A stretch of 38,811 bases of DNA, taken from positions 1 to 38,811 of the forward strand of contig JAJZKM010000008.1 in NCBI GenBank assembly GCA_021804085.1, written 5' to 3'. Shown piece after piece: positions 1-6,624 of this stretch (the first letter of the stretch is position 1; each line of letters starts with the position of its first letter). The stretch is from a bacterium. GTDB taxonomy: Bacteria > Patescibacteriota > Saccharimonadia > Saccharimonadales > UBA4665. The position numbers and the translations under genes are program-made. Under the pieces are notes generated by a model. The model was not told the DNA's origin. It saw only the letters and a program-made list of their open reading frames with translations, and did no database searches.

Positions 1-1
1 G

Positions 2-163
2 GATTGGTTGATTTGGTATAACACAGAACGGCCTCATTGGACTCTTAGATTAAAAAGCCCCATGAAAGCAATGCTAGATGGGTTACAATTAGAAGGACGG
101 CAGTCCAATATGTTATGGACGGATACATTAAAGTTCTTATGCTGTTGTGACATAATATCCTAA
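2..163 (+). pseudogene. 3' end of an IS transposase (integrase-core, IS481/IS3-like), cut by the window edge
   Basis: An open frame enters from the left edge and ends at TAA 161-163 after 53 codons. It contains WLIWYNTERPH followed by L-KSPM. This is the typical C-terminal signature of rve/integrase-core transposases (YNxxRPH, then KSP) just after the catalytic Glu region. The catalytic DDE residues lie outside the window, so intactness cannot be judged. The last 11 codons (LKFLCCCDIIS) look like read-through beyond the usual transposase end. The stop overlaps the ATG of the next gene (TAATG), so the element abuts the ABC operon directly. Assignment to IS481 rather than IS3 is a guess. Confidence 0.7.
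151..156 (+). promoter_or_regulatory. Possible -10 box for the ABC exporter operon
   Basis: CATAAT ends 6 nt before the ATG at 163. There is no Shine-Dalgarno, which suggests a leaderless transcript started inside the end of the IS element. No convincing -35 was identified. Confidence 0.35.
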
Positions 164-1029
164 TGCAACCTGTAATCTCTCTATCCTCTATCAGTAAACG
201 ATTTGGGCATAAACAAGCACTAAAGAATGTCTCACTAACTGTAACTCAAGGAGAGATATTTGGATTCCTAGGTCCAAATGGAGCTGGCAAAACTACCACT
301 ATACGTTGCATGATGGATTTTATACGTCCTGATACAGGTAAGGTTGAGATATTAAACAAAACTATTGCAAATAGTCCCGATATTAAGCAGTACATTGGTT
401 ACTTTGCTGCCGAGAATCAACTTCTTGAAAAATGGGACGCGAAACAACATATTGAATTTTACTGCTCCATGAAGCAGGCCGATAAATCTGCTTATAAGTT
501 TCTTGAGGAGCTGGATTTAGACGATAGTATACCAGTCAGACATATGTCCACGGGTAATAGACAGAAGCTTGGCTTCATACTCGCGCTAATAGGAAACCCT
601 AGACTTCTTATTTTAGATGAGCCAACCCGGGGCCTAGACCCGCTTTTACAAAACGAGGTTTATAAAATACTTAAGGATTATGTAGCTACTGGCGGAACCG
701 TATTTATATCTTCCCACAATTTAAATGAGGCTGAGTATTTATGTTCAAATGTGGCTGTTATAAGAGAAGGTAGGATTGTCGCCGATAAAAGTCTTGCAGA
801 TATTCACAATTTGAAAACATATATAATCTCTGTGACTTTCAAAAAAGCTGGATTTAAAATACCCAAAGCTAACAACATTCAAATTGTAAGCGAAGATGGT
901 CAAAGCCTTGTCATAAAATTACAGGGAAATGTTGCGCCCTTACTAAAAGAATTAAGTCAAAATGAACTGATTGATATTGAAGTTACCCACGCCTCTCTGG
1001 AAGATGTGTTTATGGAGTTCTATAAATGA
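163..1029 (+). CDS. ABC transporter ATP-binding protein (ABC-2 exporter type)
   Basis: This is the nucleotide-binding subunit of an ABC exporter. It hydrolyses ATP at the cytoplasmic face to drive the membrane partner encoded next. The 288 residues show Walker A GPNGAGKTT (about 37-45), an ABC signature in the variant form STGNRQKLG (about 128-136), Walker B LLILDEPT (about 148) and the switch His in SSHNLN (about 182). The C-terminal 80 residues form the accessory domain typical of DrrA/CcmA-like subunits and end in the family motif LEDVFMEFY. The gene overlaps the permease by 4 bp (ATGA), so the two are translationally coupled. The substrate cannot be told from sequence; drug, lipid and peptide exporters all share this layout. 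The start at 163 gives a full-length N-terminus. Confidence 0.92.
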   Translation: MQPVISLSSISKRFGHKQALKNVSLTVTQGEIFGFLGPNGAGKTTTIRCMMDFIRPDTGKVEILNKTIANSPDIKQYIGYFAAENQLLEKWDAKQHIEFYCSMKQADKSAYKFLEELDLDDSIPVRHMSTGNRQKLGFILALIGNPRLLILDEPTRGLDPLLQNEVYKILKDYVATGGTVFISSHNLNEAEYLCSNVAVIREGRIVADKSLADIHNLKTYIISVTFKKAGFKIPKANNIQIVSEDGQSLVIKLQGNVAPLLKELSQNELIDIEVTHASLEDVFMEFYK

Positions 1030-1826
1030 AAGCTGTGATTGTTGCTCGTAGAGAACTCAGCTTAAGGCGCAATAGTGTAATTATATTTTGCATTATTGTG
1101 GCGTTCTTGGCGGTTCTCTACACTTCAATTTATCCAGCACTACAACACCAAGCCTCCCAATTAATAAATTCTATAGGTAATGTATATAAATATGTAGGGG
1201 TGGTGGGCACAGTATCTTTCAGTACGCTGCAAAGCTATATGGCTCTAGAAATGTTTGCGATAACTTGGCCTATACTAGTTACGGTTTTTGCTGCCAGTCT
1301 TTCGGGAGCTGCTATATCTGGAGAGATAGAGAAAGGTACACTAGGTATGCTCTTAGCTTTACCCTTAAAACGTACGACTATATATTTAGGAAAGTATCTG
1401 GCTGGGATTATTTCGATAGCCATTTTTGTCATAACTACAATAACTCCCATAATACTAATAGCTAAAATCGGTCACATAAACTTAGAGTTTAACCATTTTG
1501 CTATGACAGCTCTCCTGTGCTTTTTATTTGGTACGGCTGTGTATAGTTTGGCGCTATTCTTTTCTGCTCTTTTAAATGAAAAAACTTATCTATATGGTCT
1601 GATAGGCAGTATATTATTTATGATGTATGTAATTAATGCAGTGGCAGTTCTTAAACCTTCTCTTGTTGCCCTTAAGTATTTTTCGTTTTTTCATTATTTT
1701 AATGTAAACGGTTCTTTAGTAAACAACCATATATCAAATTCGTCGTATTTAATTTTTATTTCTGTATCGGTGTTTTCAACTGTAATAGGTGTCCTAATAT
1801 TAAAATATCGTAATTTTATTATTTAA
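1026..1826 (+). CDS. ABC-2 family transporter permease
   Basis: This 266-aa integral membrane protein has about six hydrophobic helices: near residues 18-38, 75-100, 120-147, 160-185, 190-215 and 240-262. It is the presumed partner of the ATPase immediately upstream, with which it shares a 4-bp overlap. The stretch SGEIEKGTLGMLLALPLKRTTIYLGKY, residues about 97-123, is the cytoplasmic coupling segment typical of ABC-2 permeases (IS-E-E-GTL-LLLS-P-SR---GK), so fold and role are well supported. The cargo is unknown. No clear terminator follows; the gene runs into the decayed region starting at 1827. Confidence 0.88.
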   Translation: MKAVIVARRELSLRRNSVIIFCIIVAFLAVLYTSIYPALQHQASQLINSIGNVYKYVGVVGTVSFSTLQSYMALEMFAITWPILVTVFAASLSGAAISGEIEKGTLGMLLALPLKRTTIYLGKYLAGIISIAIFVITTITPIILIAKIGHINLEFNHFAMTALLCFLFGTAVYSLALFFSALLNEKTYLYGLIGSILFMMYVINAVAVLKPSLVALKYFSFFHYFNVNGSLVNNHISNSSYLIFISVSVFSTVIGVLILKYRNFII

Positions 1827-2108
1827 TAAGATGTCATCAATAAATAAATGGACTTGAATTTTGATTACTGCTATGGTTCTCAGTTATACAGGGCGGGAAC
1901 GACTAGGGGGTAGTATAAAACACCTAGCTAACAGATAAAGCAAAGCCTAAATCCCTAATAATAGCGGTTCTGACTTCTCGGACTGCGAAGTACCAAACAG
2001 TAATTAGTTTCTAATACATCTTTCAGGTTGGTTCTGACATTTTAGTACTTTTGCAATGAGTAACCTCTAACTCCTTACAGTAGGTTCTACTTCCTATAAT
2101 CGCTATGG
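1827..2108. other. Gene-poor decayed stretch, no assignable feature
   Basis: No open frame of useful size and no promoter or terminator were recognised. On the minus strand, short protein-like fragments occur in different frames, for example KDVLETNYCLVLRSPRSQ near 1955-2025. They are interrupted by stops and match no family I recognise. The motif GGTTCTGAC occurs twice (near 1965 and 2032). The stretch is most likely residual accessory DNA continuous with the toxin and transposase remnants to its right. Confidence 0.5.
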
Positions 2109-2350
2109 CTAGAAGCCTCTATAAGCGTCTTTGCGGTGGCGAACTCTGACAACTATGACAAGTAGTTCGTATTTGTAAATCTGATAAACAATTCGATAGG
2201 TCCCTTGCCTTATACGATAGATGTTATTTGAGCCTTTGATTTTTTTGCTTCATCAGGCATAGGGTTTACATAAAGGTCATCAATTATTTCTATAATTTTA
2301 TTCCTTAGCTTCGCATTGGCAGTTATTGAGATAGTCTCAATATTCGGTAT
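2109..2350 (-). pseudogene. RelE/ParE-family toxin, frameshifted and probably 5'-truncated
   Basis: Reading the minus strand from about 2350, one frame gives KLRNKIIEIIDDLYVNP followed by MPDEAKK. The next frame then gives GSNNIYRIRQGTYRIVYQIY and LLVIVVRVRHRKDAYRGF, ending at TAG 2111-2109. Together this is the classic RelE/ParE layout: a helical segment with a (P)-P-AKKLKG turn, then the YRIRxGxYRIxYxI strand and the final VRVxHRxxxYR strand. The frames are joined across a run of seven A residues near 2240; one extra A would restore KKIKGSNN. The N-terminal approximately 25 residues are not recognisable, perhaps removed when the neighbouring IS3-like element arrived. No antitoxin gene was found beside it. 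A sequencing error in the homopolymer cannot be excluded. Confidence 0.72.
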
Positions 2351-2364
2351 ATATAGTTGCCAAA

Positions 2365-2690
2365 CCACTAAATGCGTTAATCATGACGCAAGCAGTTTTA
2401 AGTTAGCTAAGTGGTGGCAGTTCTTGCTTGAGTCCATCAAACCAACGCTCCATGAAGTCGTTCTGCCAGGTACTATCCTTGTTGCTAGCACTAAACCATA
2501 TCTCCAGACGTTCGCAGAGTAATTGGTGTTTGTAGCTCAAGTACTCGGAGCCTTGGTCGCCGCGCTAGATGGCTGGAGCTTGGTGCTTGCTCAAAGCATC
2601 CAGTAGTGCCGAGTAAGCTAGCTCCTGTGGTTAGCGCCAAGTCACCAGCTAACAACCTGTAAATATGTGACGTTTTCTTTAATTTGAACC
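2365..2690 (-). pseudogene. Eroded IS3-type transposase (integrase core) remnant
   Basis: Minus-strand fragments in shifting frames follow the order of an IS3-family integrase core. They are VVSW-LGANHRS, then ALLDALSKHQAPAI, then GDQGSEYLSYKHQLL (second catalytic Asp region, normally HSDxGSxY). These are followed by SASNKDSTWQNDFMERWFD (SxxxxxWxNxxxExF with the catalytic Glu) and GLKQELPPLS. In-frame stops and frameshifts interrupt it, and the expected HSD is RGD, so it cannot make an active enzyme. No terminal inverted repeats or target duplications were identified. It lies directly upstream, on the same strand, of the broken toxin. Confidence 0.78.
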
Positions 2691-2797
2691 AAAAAATCGA
2701 CGTGTAATCAACTTTACAGGTTTTTATTAGTACATTAAGTAATACTGTTAAGTACGGTATAGCAACCGTAAAAGGCAATTTAAGAGGAGGGCTTTAA

Positions 2798-2938
2798 ATG
2801 TCTGAAATTGAAGCAGAATTAATAACTCAACAATTTGAAAAATGGGACAACAAACGAGCCAAGCATGAATTTATTGAAAGAATGGAACGAAAGATGTTTA
2901 AGAGAGATAAAGCTTTTCATAACTTTCGCTCCAAATAA
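2798..2938 (+). CDS. Small charged hypothetical protein (46 aa)
   Basis: This short frame begins at ATG 2798 with a very strong Shine-Dalgarno (GAGGAGGG, ending 6 nt before the ATG), one of the best in the window. It ends at TAA 2936-2938, 22 nt before a good terminator. The product starts MSEIEAELITQQFEKWDNKR. It is rich in Glu, Lys and Arg, has no membrane segment, and is probably mostly helical. It resembles no family I recognise. The combination of ribosome site, coding-like composition and terminator supports a real gene. Its upstream flank is the decayed IS3 element, so its promoter may be borrowed. Confidence 0.62.
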   Translation: MSEIEAELITQQFEKWDNKRAKHEFIERMERKMFKRDKAFHNFRSK

Positions 2939-2960
2939 ATAATTCACGTCTCATTAAACA

Positions 2961-2999
2961 CATAACCGTATCAAGAAGTTTGGTACGGTTATGTTTTTG
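2961..2999. terminator. Bidirectional rho-independent terminator
   Basis: A 12-bp inverted repeat (CATAACCGTATC / GGTACGGTTATG, one G-T wobble) with a 9-nt loop is followed by TTTTTGTT. It ends the 46-aa gene on the plus strand. It also lies immediately after the stop of the minus-strand membrane protein gene. Confidence 0.8.
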
Positions 3000-3569
3000 T
3001 TAGAAATGTATTTTCCACATTAGATCATCTAGCAAGTCTTTACGAGCTTTTTCCATAGGTATATGAGAAGACAGGATAGATATGATTTTTTGTTCATCAC
3101 GAGGATCGTAATAAGCATTTACGACCAAACCAAAACGTTTTAGTGGAACCAATACCACGCTCGAAAACGCCCCTCTTTTGTTTAAAGAAAACGAGCGTAA
3201 ATCATCGTAGGAAATTAACCTTTCGTCTATATGAATACCTTTACTGTCAATTTGGTATCTTCGATCTCGCGGGCGTTTGGAGCCGTAAAACAGCAGTACC
3301 ATACCAACAACAAACAAGGTCCCAGTGGATATTTTATCCTTTGTTAGAATCCAGACTATTGCGGCTAAGATGATGGTAGCTAGTGTAACTAAAGCAAACC
3401 ATAGAAAACTCTTTTGATGTGCTACAAATTCACTAGCACTCCAACTTACAGAACCTTCTGATCCACTTGGTGGTATTGTGCTAAAGAGTGGATCGATTTG
3501 ATTACTTACTTCAACTTCGTTCGGAGTTATGTAGCCATCTTTATTATTGGAATCTTGCATTAAATACAT
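3000..3569 (-). CDS. Two-helix membrane protein of unknown function
   Basis: This 189-aa protein has a polar, Ser/Glu-rich N-terminus of about 50 residues. Two closely spaced hydrophobic helices follow at about 53-75 and 80-97, then a soluble C-terminal domain of about 90 residues. That domain looks like a PH-like/DUF-type beta domain (YQIDSKGIHIDERLISYDDL, then SFSLNKRG, then a YYDPRDEQKIISIL tail). I have a general recollection of conserved CPR proteins with this layout (WSASEFxAHxKS before the helices, YYDPxDExKI near the end), but their function is unknown. A second ATG three codons in (residue 4) is an equally good start; no Shine-Dalgarno precedes either. The gene stands alone, between the tRNA genes and the shared terminator. 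Confidence 0.75.
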   Translation of the reverse strand: MYLMQDSNNKDGYITPNEVEVSNQIDPLFSTIPPSGSEGSVSWSASEFVAHQKSFLWFALVTLATIILAAIVWILTKDKISTGTLFVVGMVLLFYGSKRPRDRRYQIDSKGIHIDERLISYDDLRSFSLNKRGAFSSVVLVPLKRFGLVVNAYYDPRDEQKIISILSSHIPMEKARKDLLDDLMWKIHF

Positions 3570-3780
3570 TTAATCAAATAAAAACCTTGAAGCCAAACCG
3601 GTTAAGTTAAATAAATAGAAATTAATGATTTCTAATTTTATGACAAACTCTACGTAAGGCACATGGTATAACAAAATTCCACTTATACCTCAAAACTCTT
3701 TCTTCAAAAATAAACAAATATGGTTGGCTTTTACTTTGTTCGTGCCCTGTGTGTGCCTGGAACACGTTCAAGCTCTATTC

Positions 3781-3873
3781 TGGCGGAGAGAGAGGGATTT
3801 GAACCCTCGCGAGGGATTGCTCCCCCCTATCGGTTTAGCAAACCGACCCCTTCAGCCACTTGGGTACCTCTCC
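3781..3873 (-). tRNA. trnS: tRNA-Ser (anticodon GCU)
   Basis: The minus strand folds as a class II tRNA. The acceptor is GGAGAGG pairing with TCTCTCC, with discriminator G and an encoded CCA (3783-3781). The anticodon stem CGGTT-type loop carries GCT, the variable arm is long (GGGGGAGC...), and the T-arm contains GGTTCAAATCC. The anticodon reads AGC/AGU serine codons. A TATAAT box on the minus strand lies at 3905-3900, preceded by CTGA as in the second tRNA-Ser gene. Confidence 0.95.
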
Positions 3874-3899
3874 AGACAATTTATCATTATCGATAGGTT

Positions 3900-3905
3900 A
3901 TTATA
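3900..3905 (-). promoter_or_regulatory. Possible -10 box of tRNA-Ser(GCU)
   Basis: The minus strand reads CTGATATAAT, identical to the element in front of the second tRNA-Ser gene. The TATAAT ends 27 nt before the mature 5' end, leaving room for a short leader processed by RNase P. Confidence 0.4.
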
Positions 3906-4083
3906 TCAGTAAACCGGCATAAGAAATAAAAAATTAGCTAGTATTATCATTTCAACAAGGCGCGTTATTGATTTATTTTTAAAACAAATCTGTAAGAAGT
4001 TTAAAGAAATAAGATTTAAAGCTAAGCCATTAAACAAATTCTGCCGATACTTTTATTGTTTCTGGCATAAATGAATATCTACG

Positions 4084-4175
4084 TGGCGGAAGGGGTGGGA
4101 TTTGAACCCACGGTACCGCTTGCGCGGCACGACGGTTTTCAAGACCGATTCCATAAGCCGCTCGGACACCCTTCC
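4084..4175 (-). tRNA. trnS: tRNA-Ser (anticodon UGA)
   Basis: This is a class II tRNA on the minus strand. The acceptor GGAAGGG pairs with CCCTTCC, followed by discriminator G and an encoded CCA (4086-4084). The anticodon loop CTTGAAAA carries TGA, the variable arm is long (GTGCCGCGCAAGCGGTAC), and the T-loop has GGTTCAAATCC. The anticodon serves UCN serine codons, especially UCA. It is the second serine tRNA within 300 bp. The 210-bp spacer between them shows nothing recognisable beyond promoter-like AT-rich DNA. Confidence 0.95.
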
Positions 4176-4191
4176 ATAGCGACAGTAGAAA

Positions 4192-4197
4192 ATTATA
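4192..4197 (-). promoter_or_regulatory. Possible -10 box of tRNA-Ser(UGA)
   Basis: The minus strand reads CTGATATAAT. The TATAAT ends 17 nt before the mature tRNA 5' end. It is the same 10-mer as in front of the neighbouring tRNA-Ser gene. Confidence 0.4.
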
Positions 4198-4260
4198 TCA
4201 GATTACAAATTAAAAATACCATTGTTGTTATTATTGTGTTGTAAATAAACATCTAGATTA

Positions 4261-4290
4261 TTGCCATAAAACTTACCTCTAAGCTATACT
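4261..4290 (+). promoter_or_regulatory. Sigma70-type promoter of hsp20
   Basis: TTGCCA at 4261-4266 and TATACT at 4285-4290 are separated by 18 bp. They lie about 65 nt upstream of the hsp20 ATG, giving an ordinary 5' leader with a Shine-Dalgarno. No CIRCE inverted repeat was seen in the leader. Confidence 0.55.
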
Positions 4291-4354
4291 GTAATCAACA
4301 TAAAAAGGCAAGAACGTCTAAACACAAAACAACTCTAAAGGAGGGTATTATTAT

Positions 4355-4846
4355 ATGGCACGTCGAAATCACGATGATGATTTGCTGCTAGAGGAAGATG
4401 AGTTGACTGCTGCCTTTTTGGGCGAAGATAGCAATTCAGGATCCTCTATGGTTACGGAAAATATACAAACGTCTGCTGGTAACCCAGCTGATGAACAATG
4501 GGACGAGGATGAAGCTTCAGTTCCAGGACAACTAGCGGTAGACGTATATGAAACCAAGGAACGTTTAGTTGTTAAAGCTCGAACAGCTGGCGTTAATAAA
4601 AACGAACTAGACGTTAGTATTTCTGATAATCAACTGACGATACGCGGCACATTAAGTGCTGGTAACGAAGATGATGTTGAGAACTACTTTCTTCAAGAAT
4701 GTTATTGGGGAGAATTTTCTCGCACTATCGCACTACCTGTTCCGGTAAAAGAAGATGAGATCGAAGCCGTGTTGAAAGATGGCGTTCTTACTATAAGCTT
4801 TGGAAAAGTTAAGCAAGACACTGTCAAGAAAATACAGGTATTATAG
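4355..4846 (+). CDS. hsp20: Small heat-shock protein, Hsp20/alpha-crystallin family
   Basis: This is an ATP-independent holdase chaperone that binds unfolding proteins under stress. It has 163 residues: a variable, very acidic N-terminal arm (about 1-53), then an alpha-crystallin domain (about 55-150). The domain starts LAVDVYETKERLVVKARTAG and has SISDNQLTIRGT and the closing A-LKDGVLTISFGK motif (Gly-Val-Leu), both diagnostic of the family. The C-terminal tail lacks a clear IXI motif, although it ends KIQVL. A strong Shine-Dalgarno (AAAGGAGGG) sits 9 nt before the ATG. The gene is monocistronic, with its own promoter and terminator. Confidence 0.93.
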   Translation: MARRNHDDDLLLEEDELTAAFLGEDSNSGSSMVTENIQTSAGNPADEQWDEDEASVPGQLAVDVYETKERLVVKARTAGVNKNELDVSISDNQLTIRGTLSAGNEDDVENYFLQECYWGEFSRTIALPVPVKEDEIEAVLKDGVLTISFGKVKQDTVKKIQVL

Positions 4847-4868
4847 ATATTCTATAAAGACAGACAAT

Positions 4869-4915
4869 AAAGAAACACCTCGAGTTTTATTTCCTCGAGG
4901 TGTTTCTTTTTATTT
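4869..4915. terminator. Strong bidirectional terminator between hsp20 and the pilin operon
   Basis: A perfect 16-bp inverted repeat (arms 4869-4884 and 4894-4909) with a 9-nt loop is flanked by T-rich DNA to the right and an A-rich tract to the left. It can therefore end hsp20 on the plus strand and the six-gene pilin operon on the minus strand. Confidence 0.85.
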
Positions 4916-4927
4916 TACTCTAAAATC

Positions 4928-5374
4928 TTAAAAACGAATAAATCCAGAGCTACCAACTAATTGGTTAGAAGTATTTAATACCCAATGTACCAATACTTGA
5001 GCTAATGCAACTATTACTAAACCCACGACTGCAAAAAGCAAAGTGTTTTTTGCTGACTGGACACTGCCACTCTCGCCACCAGAGCTTATGTATCGAAAAC
5101 CGCCATAAATGATCATAATTACAGCTACAATACCCACCACTACAGACAATATGTTTACGACAGTCGACGCAGCACTCTTGATACCACCACCTATGGTAGA
5201 ACCAGAACCGCATGTAGTTTGTCCTCCTGTTGCATCGTTTACTCCACTATTAACTTCACTCTGGATCTCAGTACATGCTGTTGCCGCTGATGCCGCCACA
5301 GGAATCAGCATAGGCATGCTAAATGCAAAAACACTTAAAATTACGGTAATATAAATCCTTATTTTTCCTATCAT
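4928..5374 (-). CDS. T4SS pilin-like protein (VirB2/TrbC type), copy 1 of 6
   Basis: This 148-aa protein is built like VirB2-type pilins. It has a signal peptide (about 1-30, ending AASA), a short exposed segment with two Cys (ACTEIQ and TTCGSG), and two hydrophobic helices. The helices flank the family's hallmark turn GGFRYISSGGE...SAKNTLL, the first helix carrying NILSVVVGIVAVIMIIYGG and the second GLVIVALAQVLVHWVLN. The sequence matches the layout I know as the T4SS_pilin family common in CPR bacteria. It is the last gene of the minus-strand pilin operon, 35 bp after copy 2, and is followed by the bidirectional terminator. It presumably polymerises or forms part of an envelope-spanning conduit with the VirB6/VirB4-like proteins encoded divergently. 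Confidence 0.85.
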   Translation of the reverse strand: MIGKIRIYITVILSVFAFSMPMLIPVAASAATACTEIQSEVNSGVNDATGGQTTCGSGSTIGGGIKSAASTVVNILSVVVGIVAVIMIIYGGFRYISSGGESGSVQSAKNTLLFAVVGLVIVALAQVLVHWVLNTSNQLVGSSGFIRF

Positions 5375-5409
5375 GTTGGTATCTTACCCCTTATTTTTCA
5401 TTCTTACTT

Positions 5410-5892
5410 TTATATTAACACGAGATGGCGCAAAATCAATAGTGATAGTGGTTGAAAATTAATTAGGCTACTTGCGACATTAATCGATGAGTTTAATACC
5501 CAATGAACTAAAACCTGGGCAAGGGCAGCAACCACCAAGCCTAGAAGAGCATAAGCAATCGTCGTTTTGGCTGAAGATACAGATTGTTGATTTCCGCCCG
5601 AAGTAACAAAACGAAGTCCGCCAATTATTATCATAATCACTGCAATCACGCCCAGGACATAGCTTAAAATATTTATCGTAGTTCTAACAGCGCCTTTGAG
5701 GCTAGAGCCACCTGTTCCACAACCTTGTGTGTTTCCACTAAGCTCCGCTATTCCCGCACAAGCTCCAGCGCTTGCGTTAGTTAATGTACTGATAGTATTG
5801 TTTGGTATCGATGCTGCAAAAACCTCTATATGCATAGAAGTCATCAACATAAACACTGAAAGGACAGTAGCAAAAAATATTGATATTCTCAT
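5410..5892 (-). CDS. T4SS pilin-like protein (VirB2/TrbC type), copy 2 of 6
   Basis: This 160-aa protein is the closest relative of copy 1. The signal peptide is about residues 1-26 (ending EVFA), two Cys lie in the exposed part (GACAG and QGCGTG), and the first helix NILSYVLGVIAVIMIIIGG runs into the turn LRFVTSGGNQQSVSSAKTT. The second helix GLVVAALAQVLVHWVLNSS is nearly identical to that of copy 1, which points to recent duplication of this pair. It carries a C-terminal hydrophobic tail (about 15 residues, LSLLILRHLVLI) that the other copies lack. It lies 8 bp after copy 3. Confidence 0.85.
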   Translation of the reverse strand: MRISIFFATVLSVFMLMTSMHIEVFAASIPNNTISTLTNASAGACAGIAELSGNTQGCGTGGSSLKGAVRTTINILSYVLGVIAVIMIIIGGLRFVTSGGNQQSVSSAKTTIAYALLGLVVAALAQVLVHWVLNSSINVASSLINFQPLSLLILRHLVLI

Positions 5893-5900
5893 ATTCTTCC

Positions 5901-6308
5901 TTATTTATAGCTGTTTAAAACAAATATTACTATGGTTTGGGCCAACACCACGATCACAATACCGACTAAAGCCCCAACTATACTTTTTTTAGCACCAGCC
6001 ACAGAACTTGAATCACCACCACTTGTGACAAACCTAATTCCACCAACTATCAGCATGATCACTGCGGCTGTCCCGGTTATGTAAGAGAGAACATTTATGA
6101 CATCCTTGATAATTTCGATGACAACATTAGTATTACTTCCATTCTGTATAGAGACGTTCTTACACACAGAGGTATTTTGAGCTATTTCACCTTTTTGGCA
6201 AATAGGCAGATAGGTGGAGTCTGCGGACGCGGCAATTGGAATACCTAGGGACACAAAAGCGATAAGTCCGAGAATCACAATTGAAATTAATAAATATAAT
6301 TTATTCAT
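5901..6308 (-). CDS. T4SS pilin-like protein (VirB2/TrbC type), copy 3 of 6
   Basis: This 135-aa protein has a signal peptide (about 1-28, ending IAASA) and two Cys in the mature N-terminal segment (PICQKG and SVCKN). The two pilin helices surround GGIRFVTSGGDSSSVAGAKK. The second helix ends in FVLNSYK, so it stops right after the membrane. It overlaps copy 4 by 4 bp (ATGA), indicating translational coupling. Confidence 0.85.
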   Translation of the reverse strand: MNKLYLLISIVILGLIAFVSLGIPIAASADSTYLPICQKGEIAQNTSVCKNVSIQNGSNTNVVIEIIKDVINVLSYITGTAAVIMLIVGGIRFVTSGGDSSSVAGAKKSIVGALVGIVIVVLAQTIVIFVLNSYK

Positions 6309-6622
6309 TTTATAAAGCTAATCGCCAACGTTACAATTGATTCGGCAAAAAGAGCAACCACAAGTCCTATAACAGCATACAGTATTGTGTCTTTGGCCTC
6401 TTGCATAGATTTAGGGTCTCCTGAAGATATGGTATACCTGAACCCGCCAATAACAACAAACAGTACAGCAATAGCAGCCAATATTCCAAAAAACATTTGT
6501 AATATAGTATGAAGCTCGCTTGACGATGCGGACACTGTTGGAATATTGGTCTTATAGCAATTTCCCCCAACACCATATTCGCTCCCTGAACATAAACTAG
6601 AGATTGTTGTAAGGTAATGCAT
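6305..6622 (-). CDS. T4SS pilin-like protein, copy 4 of 6, without a signal peptide
   Basis: At 105 aa this is the shortest of the six. It has the pilin core: a helix ending FVVIGGFRYT, the turn ISSGDPKSMQEAKDT, and a second helix ILYAVIGLVVALFAESIVTLAI. It also has the N-terminal Cys pair (SLCSG and GNCYK). Unlike the other five it has no hydrophobic leader: the frame opens directly with MHYLTTISSLCSG, 2 nt after the stop of copy 5. Either its N-terminus is moved across the membrane without a cleavable signal, or it stays inside and its cysteines have another role. No upstream in-frame extension is available because the preceding gene's stop is immediately adjacent. Confidence 0.78.
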   Translation of the reverse strand: MHYLTTISSLCSGSEYGVGGNCYKTNIPTVSASSSELHTILQMFFGILAAIAVLFVVIGGFRYTISSGDPKSMQEAKDTILYAVIGLVVALFAESIVTLAISFIK

Positions 6623-6624
6623 TA

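Noticed and set aside
2240-2250. Programmed frameshift producing an active RelE-type toxin
   Set aside because: A run of A residues is compatible with slippage, but no stimulatory structure was seen and the N-terminus and antitoxin are missing. Decay or sequencing error is simpler.
3724-3912. 62-aa plus-strand open frame
   Set aside because: It covers the tRNA-Ser(GCU) gene on the opposite strand; the frame is incidental.
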